Positions 1 to 13,110 of a stretch of 64,000 bases of DNA are shown in pieces (position 1 is the first letter of the stretch; every line of letters starts with the position of its first letter). The stretch comes from Montifringilla adamsi (Eukaryota; Chordata; Aves; Passeriformes; Passeridae): the NCBI GenBank assembly GCA_017590115.1, contig JAGGNK010008337.1, forward strand, positions 6,067,609 through 6,131,608, written 5' to 3'. The position numbers and the translations under genes were made by a program. The notes beneath the pieces are model-generated. The model was not told the DNA's origin, made no database searches, and saw nothing but the letters and a program-made list of their open reading frames with translations.

Positions 1-1320
<1,320 letters not shown>

Positions 1321-2232
1321 GAAGATTTTCCTTTTCTTCAGATGCAAAATAGCATTCGTTTCCTGGATGCCAAAGAACTGATGATGGCTGCTGCATTGGC
1401 TCCTCGACAGGGGTTGGTCAGTTCCTTTCTAATGAATGTATATAATTGTAATATAATACGTAAGTATTTTTCACAGTGTGTGTAATTTATAAACACATAT
1501 CTCTCTGTCTCACACACACCTATTTTTGCATACAGACATACATAAGTCTTGTCCTGATAGGATTTTATACTGCAATAACGTTCATGTAATAATGTGCATT
1601 TCATTTTATTTCCCATCTGTAACCTAATGAAGGGGGTGGGGGGGTAGCTGCCATCACCATCAGGCCCCAAGGCCCCAGCTGAGGAGGCACATACTTAAAA
1701 GTTGTTATAAACAATAGGATTGAAGAATGTACTCTTCCATATGGGAATGGTTTACAAGATTAATGCACCTACAGCATCAGTTTGCTCTATAACTGGTTTC
1801 ATGACCAGTCATATCTAAGGAGGGAAGAATTTTTTTTTGGAAGGGTAATAGTCAAAAGTGAATACAGAAAATCCCTACCAATTTTTCTCTTGGAATTCTT
1901 CCTGTCACCTTCTAGCTCAGGTATTTGCAGTCCACCTGGGGTAGGCTTGCAGGAAGATGTAGCTGTGGTTTTCCTACGGGCCAGAAAATGTCCAGGTGCA
2001 GTGGTTCTGCAAGAGTTACAAAGAGCCCCCTCCTGGAGACATCTCTGATACAGAGCTGCAGCTGTTGGGGCTTACATCTCCAGAGCAGCTGTGAACCTGT
2101 GAACTGAACATGCTGTAAGTCTTTGGAGGAGTGAGGGCAGAGAAGGAATCCATGTCAAAGGACCAAAAAGATCACAGTTCCTTCCCAGATTTTAATATGA
2201 AGAATGTTTGGATCTGCTTGTTTCTTTCTTTT

Positions 2233-2238
2233 AATAAA
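2233..2238 (+). promoter_or_regulatory. ISM1: Candidate proximal poly(A) signal of ISM1 (AATAAA)
   Basis: This canonical hexamer lies about 910 bases past the stop codon. It would give a shorter 3' UTR if used. Sequence alone cannot show use. Confidence 0.35.
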
Positions 2239-2642
2239 AGGAAGTTTATTATTTTAGAGAACAGTAAAACTGGAATCCACAAGTTCCCTGGGATGAAAGA
2301 TGCAACCAGCCCTTTTCCCCCATTTTTCTCATGCTGAATGCAGTGTCCTACAGCAGAAGCTATTCTTTAAGGGAAGCTTTCTGGGAGGAACTACTGGTGT
2401 CTTAAAGTGTCTTAATTTTTTAAAAAAAGCTAGCATTATTTTTGTAAAGTATTTATTGAATTGTAACAATGACTCACATGTGGGATCTATAACATAAACG
2501 GTTTCTGTAGATGGAACTTGATTTCCAACTGTTGTTAGGCAAAGGTTTTATTTCCAAATTTTTATGAAGTTCAAGTTTACAAACTGTTATAAAACAGCTC
2601 ATATCTGCATTCTGATGAAAGATTAAAGTTACACCCTGGGTA

Positions 2643-2648
2643 AATAAA
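2643..2648 (+). promoter_or_regulatory. ISM1: Candidate distal poly(A) signal of ISM1 (AATAAA)
   Basis: This is a canonical AATAAA about 1.3 kb past the stop codon, with an ATTAAA 20 bases upstream. It is the most distal good signal before the CR1 tail at 2.9 kb. Confidence 0.5.
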
Positions 2649-2887
2649 TACTTACAGTTCCATCCTGTGAAAGACTGCCTTGCTGCAAGTCAGTGTGTTC
2701 ATTTGGAAAGCTAAATGTCACTAGAGAAATGCCTGTTTTGGGGTTATGTGGTCTGACACACATATATGGAACCTCACACAGAGTTAAAGCTGACCGGCAT
2801 TGCAGTCAGCCTGAGCTCAAAGATTCAAGACAGACACAAAAGGCAATTCCCTCTGCTATATACATATAGACACACATAGATGATATT

Positions 2888-2919
2888 TAAGGTCCCTTCC
2901 AACCCAAACCCTTCTATGG
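2888..2919 (+). mobile_element. CR1 LINE, very short 3' tail
   Basis: TTAAGGTCCCTTCCAACCCA and the following ACCCTTCTATGG match the diagnostic 3' end of avian CR1 elements. Only about 32 bases remain, an extreme case of the 5' truncation typical of CR1 insertion. Confidence 0.75.
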
Positions 2920-3330
2920 CTTCTTGTAAATCTTTTCCATGTCTCTGTTGGCCTCTGGGGTCAGGTTGATCGTGGGCTCACGGACGGATACGTGCGTGGT
3001 GCCATTAACACAGCACAACGACCCCAGCTCTGTGTTGCCCTGCCCAGGTGGTGCAAACCAGGGGCTCAAAGGCACTCTGGGCTGTGCACACCCAGTCTGA
3101 CCCGTGCTGGAGGCTCTGCCAGATCTGCTGGGCTGCAGAGCCCCAGCACTGTGCTCCAGGTCTCCAAAAAACACAGCGCTCCGGGCAAAGCCAGCGCACG
3201 TCTGCGCCAGCGACGGCTCGGCTGAGGTAACCTCGGCAGCTGGAAAACTTGGCCAAGGCATCGGAGCATCCCAGAGCCAGGCTTGAGTTGGTGGATATGT
3301 TCTAGCACAAGCTGGTAGTAACAAAACATG
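2920..3330. other. GC-rich intergenic stretch next to a CR1 tail, no proven gene
   Basis: The segment is clearly more GC- and CpG-rich than its flanks. On the minus strand a frame of 136 codons is open (2914-3324). Its last 29 codons before the CR1-derived stop have mostly G or C at the third position and read plausibly as protein (INLTPEANRDMEKIYKK). No family was recognised. The last codons and stop lie inside the CR1 tail, so any real coding segment is cut there. Confidence 0.3.
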
Positions 3331-3960
3331 GTTAGTTGAGAAAGAGGGTAAACATAGGGATCACCCCTTATTTTTTATAGAAACCAGATTTTGTAAATAC
3401 TTGCAAGGTCATACGAAGGCGCCACTAGCTCGTGGAGCCAGTTAAATTGACAGCAGATGGATGAAAGGCACAAGGAGCTCCAGGATCCCTTCACAGGGAA
3501 GACAGGTATTTTCAGGGAGAAAGCTCTGCTTCTTTCTTAACAATGTGGAGAGGGAAACAACATTCTCAGGTTTCTCTGGGAGAGAGATGAGAGAATTGGT
3601 CACAATTCTTGAAATATAAAACACATCCCTGCCCTTTGTGGATTAGTAAATTATGGTGCTATTGAGAAATGCTACTACACTATTAATACAGAACATGGCA
3701 CATAAAGTGTCAGGGAAGAGGAAAAATTATTCTAATAAATGAAATGACGCACAAAGTTTCAAGTCCTACCACTCGTAATTTGCCAAGGCTGGAAACTCTG
3801 AGGGAGCTAAATAACTTCTGATAGCACCTATCAGGTGTTTCATAGGATGAGTCCTGGAGTACAGACTGAGATAGTCTGTTCTCCCAAGTAACAGTCTTTA
3901 TTAAAAACAAAGTCTGTCCTACTTCATAATAAATTATGATCCATTCGGAGCTGGACTGCT

Positions 3961-4035
3961 TATTTTATTTTATTTTATTTTATTTTATTTATTTTATTTT
4001 ATTTTATTTTATTTTATTTTATTTTATTTTATTTT
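3961..4035. repeat. (ATTTT)n pentanucleotide microsatellite
   Basis: About fourteen to fifteen tandem copies of TATTT/ATTTT are present with one phase slip (a 4-base unit near 3990). Long arrays like this are often length-polymorphic. Confidence 0.95.
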
Positions 4036-5282
4036 CTCTTTATCTCCTTTCCAGTGACCAAAACTACATTAAATGCCTTTGTGTAGTAGACTTTAGCAAG
4101 GTGATGGAGGTTACCATGGCCAAATTCAGCTCCGTCTTTTAAGTGTAGAACTCTTCATATTAGAAGAAGGCCCAAGGAAAGGTTTGTGCCTCACATTCCC
4201 AGGCACAGGGCGGTGGTCAGAGGAAGCTGTTGTTATATTTCTTACTTTACCACAGAAAAGACATATTGGAACACTCAACCAAAGACATGGGGGGGGATTG
4301 AAACAAGCATAACTGAACAGGGAAACTGAAACAAGGAACCAGTCAAGTCATCCAACTTATTTTTAACCCCCGATCAATCAGCAGATGCAGATTACAGCAC
4401 GGCTTCTGAGTCAAGTTGGTGGGAATGAATCAAGCTGGCACAGCTGCTGTGAAAGATGTGTGGAGCAGTGCCCCGAGGCAGCCATAAATGGATTGAATTG
4501 TACCTTTGATGCTTAAAAGGATGAGTGGGCCTGGCTTCGCATTGCCCGGACAGCTGCTGAGCAGCAAAATTCCACTAGCATAACCCACAGTGATGCATAT
4601 GGGTTATAGGACAATATAGAGAAAACCAGAACCATACACACATCCACAAATCCCCACAGCCCTGCATTAGTTACCAGCTGCTTTTCCCCCCTCCTGCTGT
4701 GCAGACTGGTTAGCACTGTCAACACAAGGCATTCTTTGGAAAAATGCTGGTGAGCTCGTGGGGCTGTTCCAGATCCAGCGATCACAGTGGGGTTGTAGAG
4801 CTGGTTGCAATGAGTTGCTGATGCACCTGACACATCTGAGTGGGGCCATGCCAGCTGAAGGCAGGAAAGGGGGAAAGTTACTTTTTCCTGTTGAAGAACC
4901 TGCCCTGCCTGAATGGCAGGGCCTTAATGCCACGGAGTCTTATTTGTGGTGTCTCCCTTGTTGGTGGCGGGAAGGCAGTGAGGGAGAGCTGAGTGATGGC
5001 CCAGGGAGCTGCCTCCTCTGCCTTCCCTTTCTCCCCTTCCTTCTCCACCAGGACACCCTGGAACTGCCCAGCAGCCAACATGGCTCACAGCAGTTTGGCT
5101 TTGGCTTATGCTCAGCAGCAGAGTCACACCCTCATCCATCCCTAGGGAAAGTCACCTTCAGTCTGGACAGACCACGCAGAAACTGGCACCTGCTGTTCCT
5201 GGCAGAGGCAGGGAGCCTGTTCATAACCCACCCAGGCACAGCTACTCTGCAGCTCCACTGTCACCCACAGGACCGTGCAGCA

Positions 5283-5540
5283 CTACACAAGGGGCAGTGA
5301 CATGGCAAGGCTCCTTCTCACCCAGAGGAGGAAACCTGCAAGGCAGATGTGGACAAACTCGAATTTCTTCATGTCCACTGCATCCGCCTGCACAGGCACC
5401 AGCACGGCCACGTCCCTCCCCTCCAAACACACAGAATCCAGAGTGCTGAGGAGGGAGAGCATCAGCAGGAAGACCACCAGAATAAACATGACACATTTCC
5501 CAGCAAACTGGAGTGAGTGTGTGTTGCCACTTTGCTCCAT
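5283..5540 (-). other. Unrecognised 85-codon frame with a hydrophobic N-terminal segment
   Basis: The frame starts at an ATG in a good vertebrate context (A at -3, G at +4) and ends at TAG. Residues about 17-33 (CVMFILVVFLLMLSLLS) form one long hydrophobic helix, followed by a mixed stretch (CLEGRDVAVLVPVQADAVDM). From residue 18 on about three quarters of third codon positions are G or C. An in-frame TGCAG acceptor-like site lies late in the frame, so it could also be part of a spliced gene. No homologue was recognised and no promoter or poly(A) signal was tied to it. It may be a chance frame. Confidence 0.2.
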
Positions 5541-8500
5541 GGTGTTTCCGTGCCAGCGGAAAGAGCCTGTGTTTTTCTATCACCCATTTCCCGCTTCTTT
5601 ACCTTTGTAACTTGCAATGGAAAAATGTGTGGGCAGTTTCCATTATGCCTGTGCTGTTTCAGACAAATTAAGGGGTTGGCTAAGAAATCGCTGGTTTCAT
5701 ATTTCATACAGAAAACACACACATGCATATATTTATATGCCTATGTAAATTAATTTAGGATATCCTCTAGTCATGTGCTGTACAGCGGTTCGCTGCCGAG
5801 CGGTGCCTGCAGGAAGGGTCCCAGAGCAGAGCACTTCCTTGCCTCTTGCACAGGGCATGAGGCTATTTTTGCTCTTGCACAGTGGGGAGAAGGGCCAGGA
5901 GACTAAAATGGCAGCAGTCATTCTTCAGCTCTGCCTCTTACTTTATGAGTGGCGGGTTTATTCATTTTTCCTTTTCAGCTGCACTGCTAAAGCCACAGAT
6001 GCCTTTTATGACTGTGCTAATTTTCTATCAGTTCAGGGAGTTATAAAGTTTTTCTTTATTTATTCTCTATCACAAAAAGTATCGGGGGGGGGGGAGATTT
6101 TTAAACATACAGAGAAACTTTTCATTCAGTACGTTGCACAATTTATAAGGGGTTCAGAATGTTATATTCTGCAAGTGATAGCAATATTGCACTGGTCAGA
6201 CTGGCCAAACCGAACACAGCTAAGCGTGGGTGGCTCTAGTCTTCAGAGAAGTGCTTAGATAATATTTCCTTTTTAAAACAGGGCAAACAGTATTACATGT
6301 GTTAAATGTCAGAGCTTGCTGTTTATTATGGGTCTGACCAATGCTTTGCTTAAAGTGGAACAGTGCTTCACTTATGGATTTCAGGAGGACTCTGGTAAGA
6401 CTCTGAAACATGCCTGAAGCAAGAGACAGCATGTGCACACCATGGTGGTGGATACAGGATGTGAGTCAGAAAGTTTGGGGAGCAGAGAAAGCTTGGGAAC
6501 CAGTTCCCAGTCCAGGCACCATATTCCAGGCTGCCTCCTGCCTCTGCACAGCTGTGCTTAACCCATTTGCTGTGCTTAGCCCGTTCCTTTGTCCCCAAAT
6601 CCAAGCTGCAGCCATTCCCCTTTCCACACTTCCCAGGGGCAGCTCTTGAGGGGATGTTGCTCAGCCATGAAGCACAGAAGTAGGACACAGCTGGCCTTGG
6701 AAAAGCCTGAGTAGGGCTCCCTGAGCCGGGTAAGGAAATGGAAGAAGTGCAAATGAGCTGGACCATGCAGACACAGGGATTCCTGTATCCCACTGTTTCT
6801 GGCAGTGTTTACCATCAAGCACTCAACGGGGAGCACCTTCTAATCACAGTGCAGCCCAGCTTCATACACCTCCTGCCTGCCAAAAATGAGGGTAAATCAT
6901 AAGCAGCGTTCCAGCACTGCTGCAGTTCCTGTTACCCCAAAAAGGACAGGGGATCCAGCCTGGCATGACACCTCCATCCAGGAGTCAGCTCCCACCAGGA
7001 GACAGAAGCACAGCTCCATCTCATGTGCAAATGTCCCAGCTATTCCAGTACAAACAGCAAATGAGAACTTGGAGAAACAGCAAGGTCTGCCACCACTGCC
7101 CTGCAGCAGTAACCACATCTGAACACCCTGAATTTGGTGCATCAGTTCTCCTACACATCTCTCATCTTACAGCCTGCCTGGGAAACACCAAGAAGGAGTG
7201 TGGAAACAAGAGGAAACCCTTTGGGTTGAGAGGATGCAGTAACAGGAATGGGAAGAACCTCTGGCCAGTGTCAGGAGGAAAGAACAGTGTGTTGAATTAC
7301 CACGTGGCCTCGTTAAGTGAGATCCCAATTTAAATCAATGTGTGGACAATGACATCCTGAAGGAGGGTGGTCTCAGAGAGGGGCAAGTCAAAAGGAACAA
7401 AGCAAGTCTTGAAAAGGAGCTGAGCAAAGAAAACACAGTGTCTACATCCAAAGCAGACCAAGGATTTCCCTTGCCTGGCTGTCCACTGACAGAACCATTC
7501 CCCAAACATTTCACCATGTGTTAAATCACCACTAGGTACACAATCCCAGAAAAGCCAAATTAAAAGGTGCAGCTGGTAGGTGTAAGGGAAGGAAGCATTC
7601 CTGAGCCGTTTTCCTGAATGGCAGCGCCCATGACCACGTGCTCGGAGAGGCCGCGGCGCAGCGGTGGCTGCACCACAGCTTCCAGCTGCCCACCCCAGCT
7701 CCATGGCAGTGGTTAACCTTGACAAATGACTGTGTTTTGCCCTTGCCCATAGTGGCACAGCTCTCAGCACTCCTGTAATTTAGTGTGGCTTTTGCTCAAA
7801 AGGCCAACCCCCTTCCTCTGACCCCCACATCAGCCCCCAGCCCGGCGGGTTTGTCCCGCTCCCAGCACCACCGGCTTGGGACTCTCTTCCCACAAGAAAA
7901 GGGGGACCTGGCCTCCTCTGCCCAGCACACAGACAGGAGGCACGAAGCCGCTGGAGCAGCACAGGCTGGAGGTGGGGAGGAAGCTGACTCAACCTCAAAC
8001 ACAACCGCATCCATCATTGCTAGGGTGGGTGGCCTGGTTGGAACGGCTGGGCTGTTTTTGCAGCCGGTGGGATTGCCCCACGGATTCGGTCTGTGAGCCA
8101 GAGGGAAGCAGTGGCGTGCTCCCTGTCTGACTGTGCAGCACTGGGGGGGAGGAGGAAGGTGGGAAGCCCCAGAGCTGTGCACTCTTAGATCCAGCTATGT
8201 ACAAGAGCCAGCACTGCCAATCTGAATCTCAATGGAAGCAGCGCCCAGACAGCCACACAGGGAGCTGGGCCCAAAGGAACACATGGAAGGAGAGCCCAAC
8301 TTTGATGTCTAAGTCACTGTCAGGGTGTGTTTGGTCTGCATTTGAAAGGAGGTGAGGCCAGACAATTCCAGCTTTAGAAGAGGAAATCTGCAAGGCCAGG
8401 GAATCCCACAGGACAATCTGCTCCTTCTGACACTTCCAGGCTGGCAATTGTACCATGAGCTGCAGAAGTCGTCTTGAACAGAGCTTGAATAGGGTAGAGC

Positions 8501-8646
8501 AAATTTAATAGAAACTGTGAGATTTTTTTTTCTTGCCAAGAATATCCACCTATTTCTCCCACAGATTGCCTTCTGCAAAACTTCCCAATGCTTTCAGCAG
8601 ATGTAGAGCTGCTCTCCAACATCTTCAAATCCAGAGCCCTCTGGAG

Positions 8647-8773
8647 AGAATCATGGTTTGGGTTGGAAGGGAGCTCAAATCTCATCCAGTTCTGCCCACC
8701 CTGCCATGGGCAGGGACAACTTCCACTGCACCAGGTTGCTCAGAGCTCCATCTAACCCAGCCTTGAAAGGTTC
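8647..8773 (-). mobile_element. CR1 LINE 3' fragment
   Basis: The stretch beginning ATCATGGTTTGGGTTGGAAG and containing CTGCCATGGGCAGGGACAAC and CCAGGTTGCTCAGAGC is the complement of the avian CR1 3' region. The element is 5'-truncated to about 125 bases. Confidence 0.9.
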
Positions 8774-9657
8774 ATTGGCAGCAAAACCTAGAAGGGAAAC
8801 AGCAGCAATATGACTTCCCCATAGCTCAGTCACCACCATGTCACTGCACCCCCAAAAATGCCAGGAGCTGCCAGGCCCCTTCTGAACCATCAATCCCAGC
8901 TTTCCTGCCCACTGGCTGAGTTTTCCAGGTCAGGCCAGGTGTGGACTTCAATGAAAAGGCTTTAAAGCCTTCTCTAGGAGACACTCACCCAGTACGTTTG
9001 CTGCTAACCCTGGGGCACAGGGGACGAGTGACAGCCCCTCTCCTACCACAAGCTGGCCCTGTGTTGGCTTTTCAAAGTCCTCACTGCATCCCTGAGCTCT
9101 CAGCTCTGCCGGCAGCACAGCTCAGCACCACTGGCATCGCCCACCACTGGCCACTGCATGGCCCTTATTCCAAGACACTTCTCATGCTGGAATTTTTTTC
9201 CTTTTTTAATGGGAAGAGAGACAAATCCAGACCCCCTGTATGAAGACAATTTGTCTCTTCTGGGTGAGTTCCAGCAAGAGGAGCGTACTTTATACATATG
9301 GGCTCACTTTCGTGTTTGATTGCTGGACTAAGACCACATTGTTGTCCAGCTCAAGGGAGGGAGAAAAAAGAGCAAAAACCACACAAATCAGGAAAGCATT
9401 AGGTCGGCTTAGCTCAGAGTACATCTTCTGACCAAATGGAGAGCAATGCTTTTTCATATAATTAGACCGTCTGCTGGGAGTCAAACAGAACAAACGGTGA
9501 TGCTTTCAGTGCTGGGGGAGCTGTGCAGTCCCCAGGAGATGATCACACCTTCCCCACAGCATTAGCTGTCATCCCTGAACAGGTTGTGAAGGGAGACTGT
9601 GGTTTAGAAAACCCTCAGAAGCTCTTTCACTGCATTGCCGTTCCAAATGCCATTCCT

Positions 9658-9786
9658 CAGTCACAGAATCACAGAGTGGTTTGGATAGGAAGGGACTTAG
9701 AGATGATCCAGTTGCACCCCCGCTGCCATGGGCAGGAATATCACCCCCAGAACAGATTGCTCAGGGCCCCATCCACCCTGGCCAGT
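9658..9786 (-). mobile_element. CR1 LINE 3' fragment
   Basis: TCACAGAATCACAGAGTGGT begins the reversed 3' tail and CTGCCATGGGCAGGAATATC plus AACAGATTGCTCAGGGCC continue it. It is the same subtype region as the copy near 8.7 kb and moderately diverged from it. Confidence 0.9.
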
Positions 9787-11242
9787 CAATGCAGGAAAGC
9801 AAGGCGTGAAAACAAACCCTGACTGATCAAAAAACGTTTGACCTTCATCTTCAAATTTGCATAAGATGAGCAAAATGCTGCGTTTGGCAGTAAAGGGACA
9901 GTGGCACAACCAGCAGGAGAGCAGATCCAGTGAGTGGGACTGTACCAAACACTGGAGGGAAAACACTCTGTACCGACATCTAGTATCAAAGAGTGAATGA
10001 TTCTGTCCTTCAGGTAATGTTTCTTTCAACAACAACCTTTTCTGTAGTGGGAGTGGCACAAATGGCATTGAAACAGGCAGGCACAGTGAAGGGAACTTGA
10101 GCCTGACACCCCTATTTCTGCTCATGGCAGGCAGTGGGCATAGAAAGGGCCAGAGCCTTCGACCTCCAAAGCCAACAGCAAGGCTCAAACCATCCCTAGC
10201 CCAATCTGTTTTTTCAGGAATCAACTCTTCACCGAGAAGAAACAAGTAAACATTTTCCATCCTCTTCTCTTCCTAGACATTAAGCAAGAGTAACTTGTAA
10301 ATTGCTTCCAGCAACTTCGAGACAACAAGGGAACAAACAACTATCAACAGGCATTACACTCATTGCTTCACACGAAAACAATTATGGGGCTGAAGGGATC
10401 CTGACAGGCAATTGGAAAAGAGTCCTTTTTATGCTAAATTTACTGTATTTTAGTCCAATTTTCCATGATTTAAAATGTGCGATGCAATAAAGAGCTGGAA
10501 TGCCTTCTTTTGTCACAATATTTCACACCCAAGGCCTCAGAGTACTTTTGTGAATCAACCTCTGCAATAGTTTTGCAAAGCCAATGTTTTAGGAAGCAAT
10601 GAACTGGAAATAAAGGGCAGTTTCCAGAGCTGTTGGTGGTCACGGAGGAGCCTATAAAAAAAACCCCAAATCAGCATCCCAATATCTGGGCTCCCTGATC
10701 CCATGTCCTCCTTGGGCAGATGTTTGCTGACAGCCCAGCAGAGCTCCTCACCTGGAGCTGGAGCTCCTCACATGCATGTCCTGGCTGCACTGCCTCCCAG
10801 CAATGAAAGAAATGGGGAAAGAAGGATGAGATGGGTTCACTGAGGGAGGAAAACACAGGAAGTGAAACATTGCACATTTTGCAGTATTCCAGGTTCTTCC
10901 TGGGGAGAAAACAGTCTTGGCATCACTGCTGAGCAGACCACAGCTAGCTGGGACCATTTGAGGGTGCCAGTTCAATTCCCCTGGACAAGCTGCAAAAGCC
11001 AGTTGTAACCAGCACTGTAGGCAAAGGGCTCAAAGCCTGAGCAGACAGGAGGTTGCACTGGTTTTGGGGGATCCCACACACATATGGGGGAGTTTTTTTG
11101 TACTTCCATGCAGAGGACTTGCCTGTAACCATAGGCCATGGTTACTCAGATTCCTTAGATTGTCAGCACATAACCAGATGTTTTCAGGGTTGAGCTGTTA
11201 GCTTAACTATATGCCTAGAGCAGAGCCTTTCCTGAGATCACT
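9787..11242. other. Intergenic DNA
   Basis: No gene or identified repeat was seen. A long minus-strand open frame reaching back into the CR1 copy (9697-10260) has no protein resemblance outside the repeat. Confidence 0.55.
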
Positions 11243-11350
11243 CACAGAATCCTAGAATCATTAAGATTGGAAAAGACCTCCAAGATCATCAAGTCCAATC
11301 TTCAACTGAATATACCTCCTTGTCCACCAAATCATATCCTCCACCATTGG
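11243..11350 (-). mobile_element. CR1 LINE 3' fragment, different subtype
   Basis: CACAGAATCCTAGAATCATT, then GATTGGAAAAGACCTCCAAG and ATCATCAAGTCCAATC, is the complement of a CR1 3' end of the AGGTTGGAAAAGACCTC type. It is about 108 bases long. Confidence 0.85.
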
Positions 11351-12677
11351 CAGGATTTCTGGTCAAAATGGGGAAGGAGTTGAGGCCTTTCTACTAACAC
11401 AGACTGTCTCAATGTGTTAAAACCAAAATCAGTGATGTACTGAGGCTTCTTATGAGCCACAGTCAGCCCCTACACAGTGGGACAGGACAGGCTTAAGCAG
11501 CAGGATCACAACCATACCTTGGTGTGGTTCTCCATACTCAGAAAGTTTCTATGCCACTATTATAAAGAACATCTCTAAGTCCCTCTTGGGGATCTCAACC
11601 TAAAAAATATTCATTACCTAATTTCCCCATAGCTTTTAAAGCATGATAGTAATATTAGGAAAATTCATGTTGTCAAGAGAATTAACCTGGCGAAGGTCGG
11701 AGAGAAAGGGCTATGGCAAAAGTGGGACCTGACTGCGAATCCCTTTTCCCACAGAGCTCCAGCTTTACTTCCCAAAGCATAAGCACTACTATGAAAGATC
11801 ACTGAAACAGTGAAAAGTGGTATTAATGCTGGTATTTCTGGATTCCAGTCACTGAGTCTCATATCCACCACTGGTTTAGACAAAAACTGAGCAGCCACCA
11901 GGGCGTGCGAGGCAAAAACCTGTTTGTGCCCATGTTGAACACTGTCCACACCTCAAAGCAGCACACAGACAAATCCTTCAAACAACTGGGAATGGGTGGA
12001 TGCAGACAGTGCACACGGAGCATGATTTGCCTCTCTGCAATGTGCCACTCACAGATGACACATTGTCCTGCATCCAGGAGAGCTTTGTTCTCTCTGGGGT
12101 GAAACCTCAGCCTTCAGTTTGTTAAACGTGATTGCAGAAGCTGGAAGGGTGAGGCACAAAGCCAGTTGTGTGAGCACACATATGATGGAAGCACAGAGGA
12201 CATGTATTCCATCACAGGGGATTGCTTGGATCCAGCAAAGCCCTGTGGATGGGCACAGGATGGGACACAGCCATCACCTCCCACCTGGTGCCAGACAGCA
12301 CTGAGGCAGACAGTCTGTCCTCCAGCCTGGTTTAAAAGATAAATTAGGAAATGAGAAAGAGAGGGGAAGGGGGATGAGTGCTTCTAAAGCTCCCTCAGGA
12401 GAAGCTGCCGGCACAGGACAGCTTTGCAGCGCGCAGCCTGCAAACAGCGCTGACAGCGGGACGCAGAGCCCACGGAAGCGAGGGCTGCAGCACGTCCTGG
12501 CTCCAGCTGGGCCGTGTTTTCCTGACCCCTCTGCAAAGCCTTCCCTGGGATTAAACACCTGCCTGACCATGGGAGCCACAGCGGGACAGGGGGCTGCTCG
12601 CCAGGGCAGGTTCCTGCCTCTCTTCTGCGCTGGGCTGATGGGCTGGCTCATCCTTGGGAAAAACAAGGATGCCCATG
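11351..12677. other. Intergenic DNA
   Basis: No gene recognised. The last 350 bases are more GC-rich. A 158-codon plus-strand frame (12374-12850) runs straight into the LTR and is not protein-like. Confidence 0.5.
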
Positions 12678-13078
12678 TGTGGCATTCACATTCTCTGAAC
12701 AGAGAGGGAGACATAATTCTCTCACTCAGGGTTTTTTTTTCCTGGAGAAGCACAGAGAGAATAAAGAGAAAACAATTTTTATCTCTATTCTCTGCCCCTG
12801 TCGTTTTTGCACATGTGGAATGTGTTAGGAAGATTGTTTACCTGAAGTGATTTGTCAATTGGATTCTGCTGAGGATTGTTTTGATTCCTTGGCTTATTGG
12901 GTCAAAGCTGGGTCCTGGCTGTCTGGAGACTGTCAGGAGTTTTCTTTAGTATGTAATTTAGTATAGTATAGTGCAGCATCTCTTTAATATAGTATAGTAT
13001 AATGTAATATAATACAGTTTTAATAAAGCAATTGTTCAGCCTTCTGAATCAATGGAGGCAGATGCCAATCATTCCCTT
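12678..13078 (+). mobile_element. Endogenous retrovirus LTR, copy 1
   Basis: The element begins TGTGGCATTCACATTCTCTG and ends near AATCATTCCCTT/CA, about 400 bases. It carries TAGTATAGTATA-type repeats and an AATAAAGCAATTG poly(A) region before CAGCCTTCTGAATC, as expected for the end of the R region. It aligns along its length with the copy at 22375-22798 in the same orientation. The 3' flank to about 13110 also resembles the flank of copy 2, so a piece of the internal leader may be retained. No gag, pol or env domain was recognised downstream. The class (ERVL or ERVK) cannot be set from sequence alone. Confidence 0.85.
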
Positions 13079-13110
13079 CATCGGGGGCACCCAGCGTTTT
13101 ACAATACCTG

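Larger units (their letters stand above)
1321..2665 (+). other. ISM1: ISM1 3' untranslated region (end estimated)
   Basis: The region follows the ISM1 stop codon and is AT-rich without coding character. Candidate poly(A) signals are AATAAA at 2233-2238, ATTAAA at 2622-2627 and AATAAA at 2643-2648. The last pair suggests cleavage near 2660-2670, giving a 3' UTR of about 1.35 kb. The end is an inference; 3'-end reads would fix it. Confidence 0.6.
3331..8646. other. Intergenic DNA
   Basis: No recognisable gene was found. The stretch holds the ATTTT microsatellite near 4 kb and a poly-G tract near 6085. Many short open frames are present, none resembling a known protein. One small membrane-protein-like frame on the minus strand (5283-5540) is listed separately. 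Confidence 0.6.

Noticed and set aside
9697..10260. 187-codon minus-strand open frame
   Set aside because: Its end is translated from a CR1 fragment and the rest shows no domain, splice or conservation signal.
10940..10985. tRNA-like B-box (GCCAGTTCAATTCCCCTGG)
   Set aside because: No matching A-box or cloverleaf partner was found around it.
12374..12850. 158-codon plus-strand open frame
   Set aside because: It runs through the LTR boundary without change of character and looks like GC-rich chance sequence.
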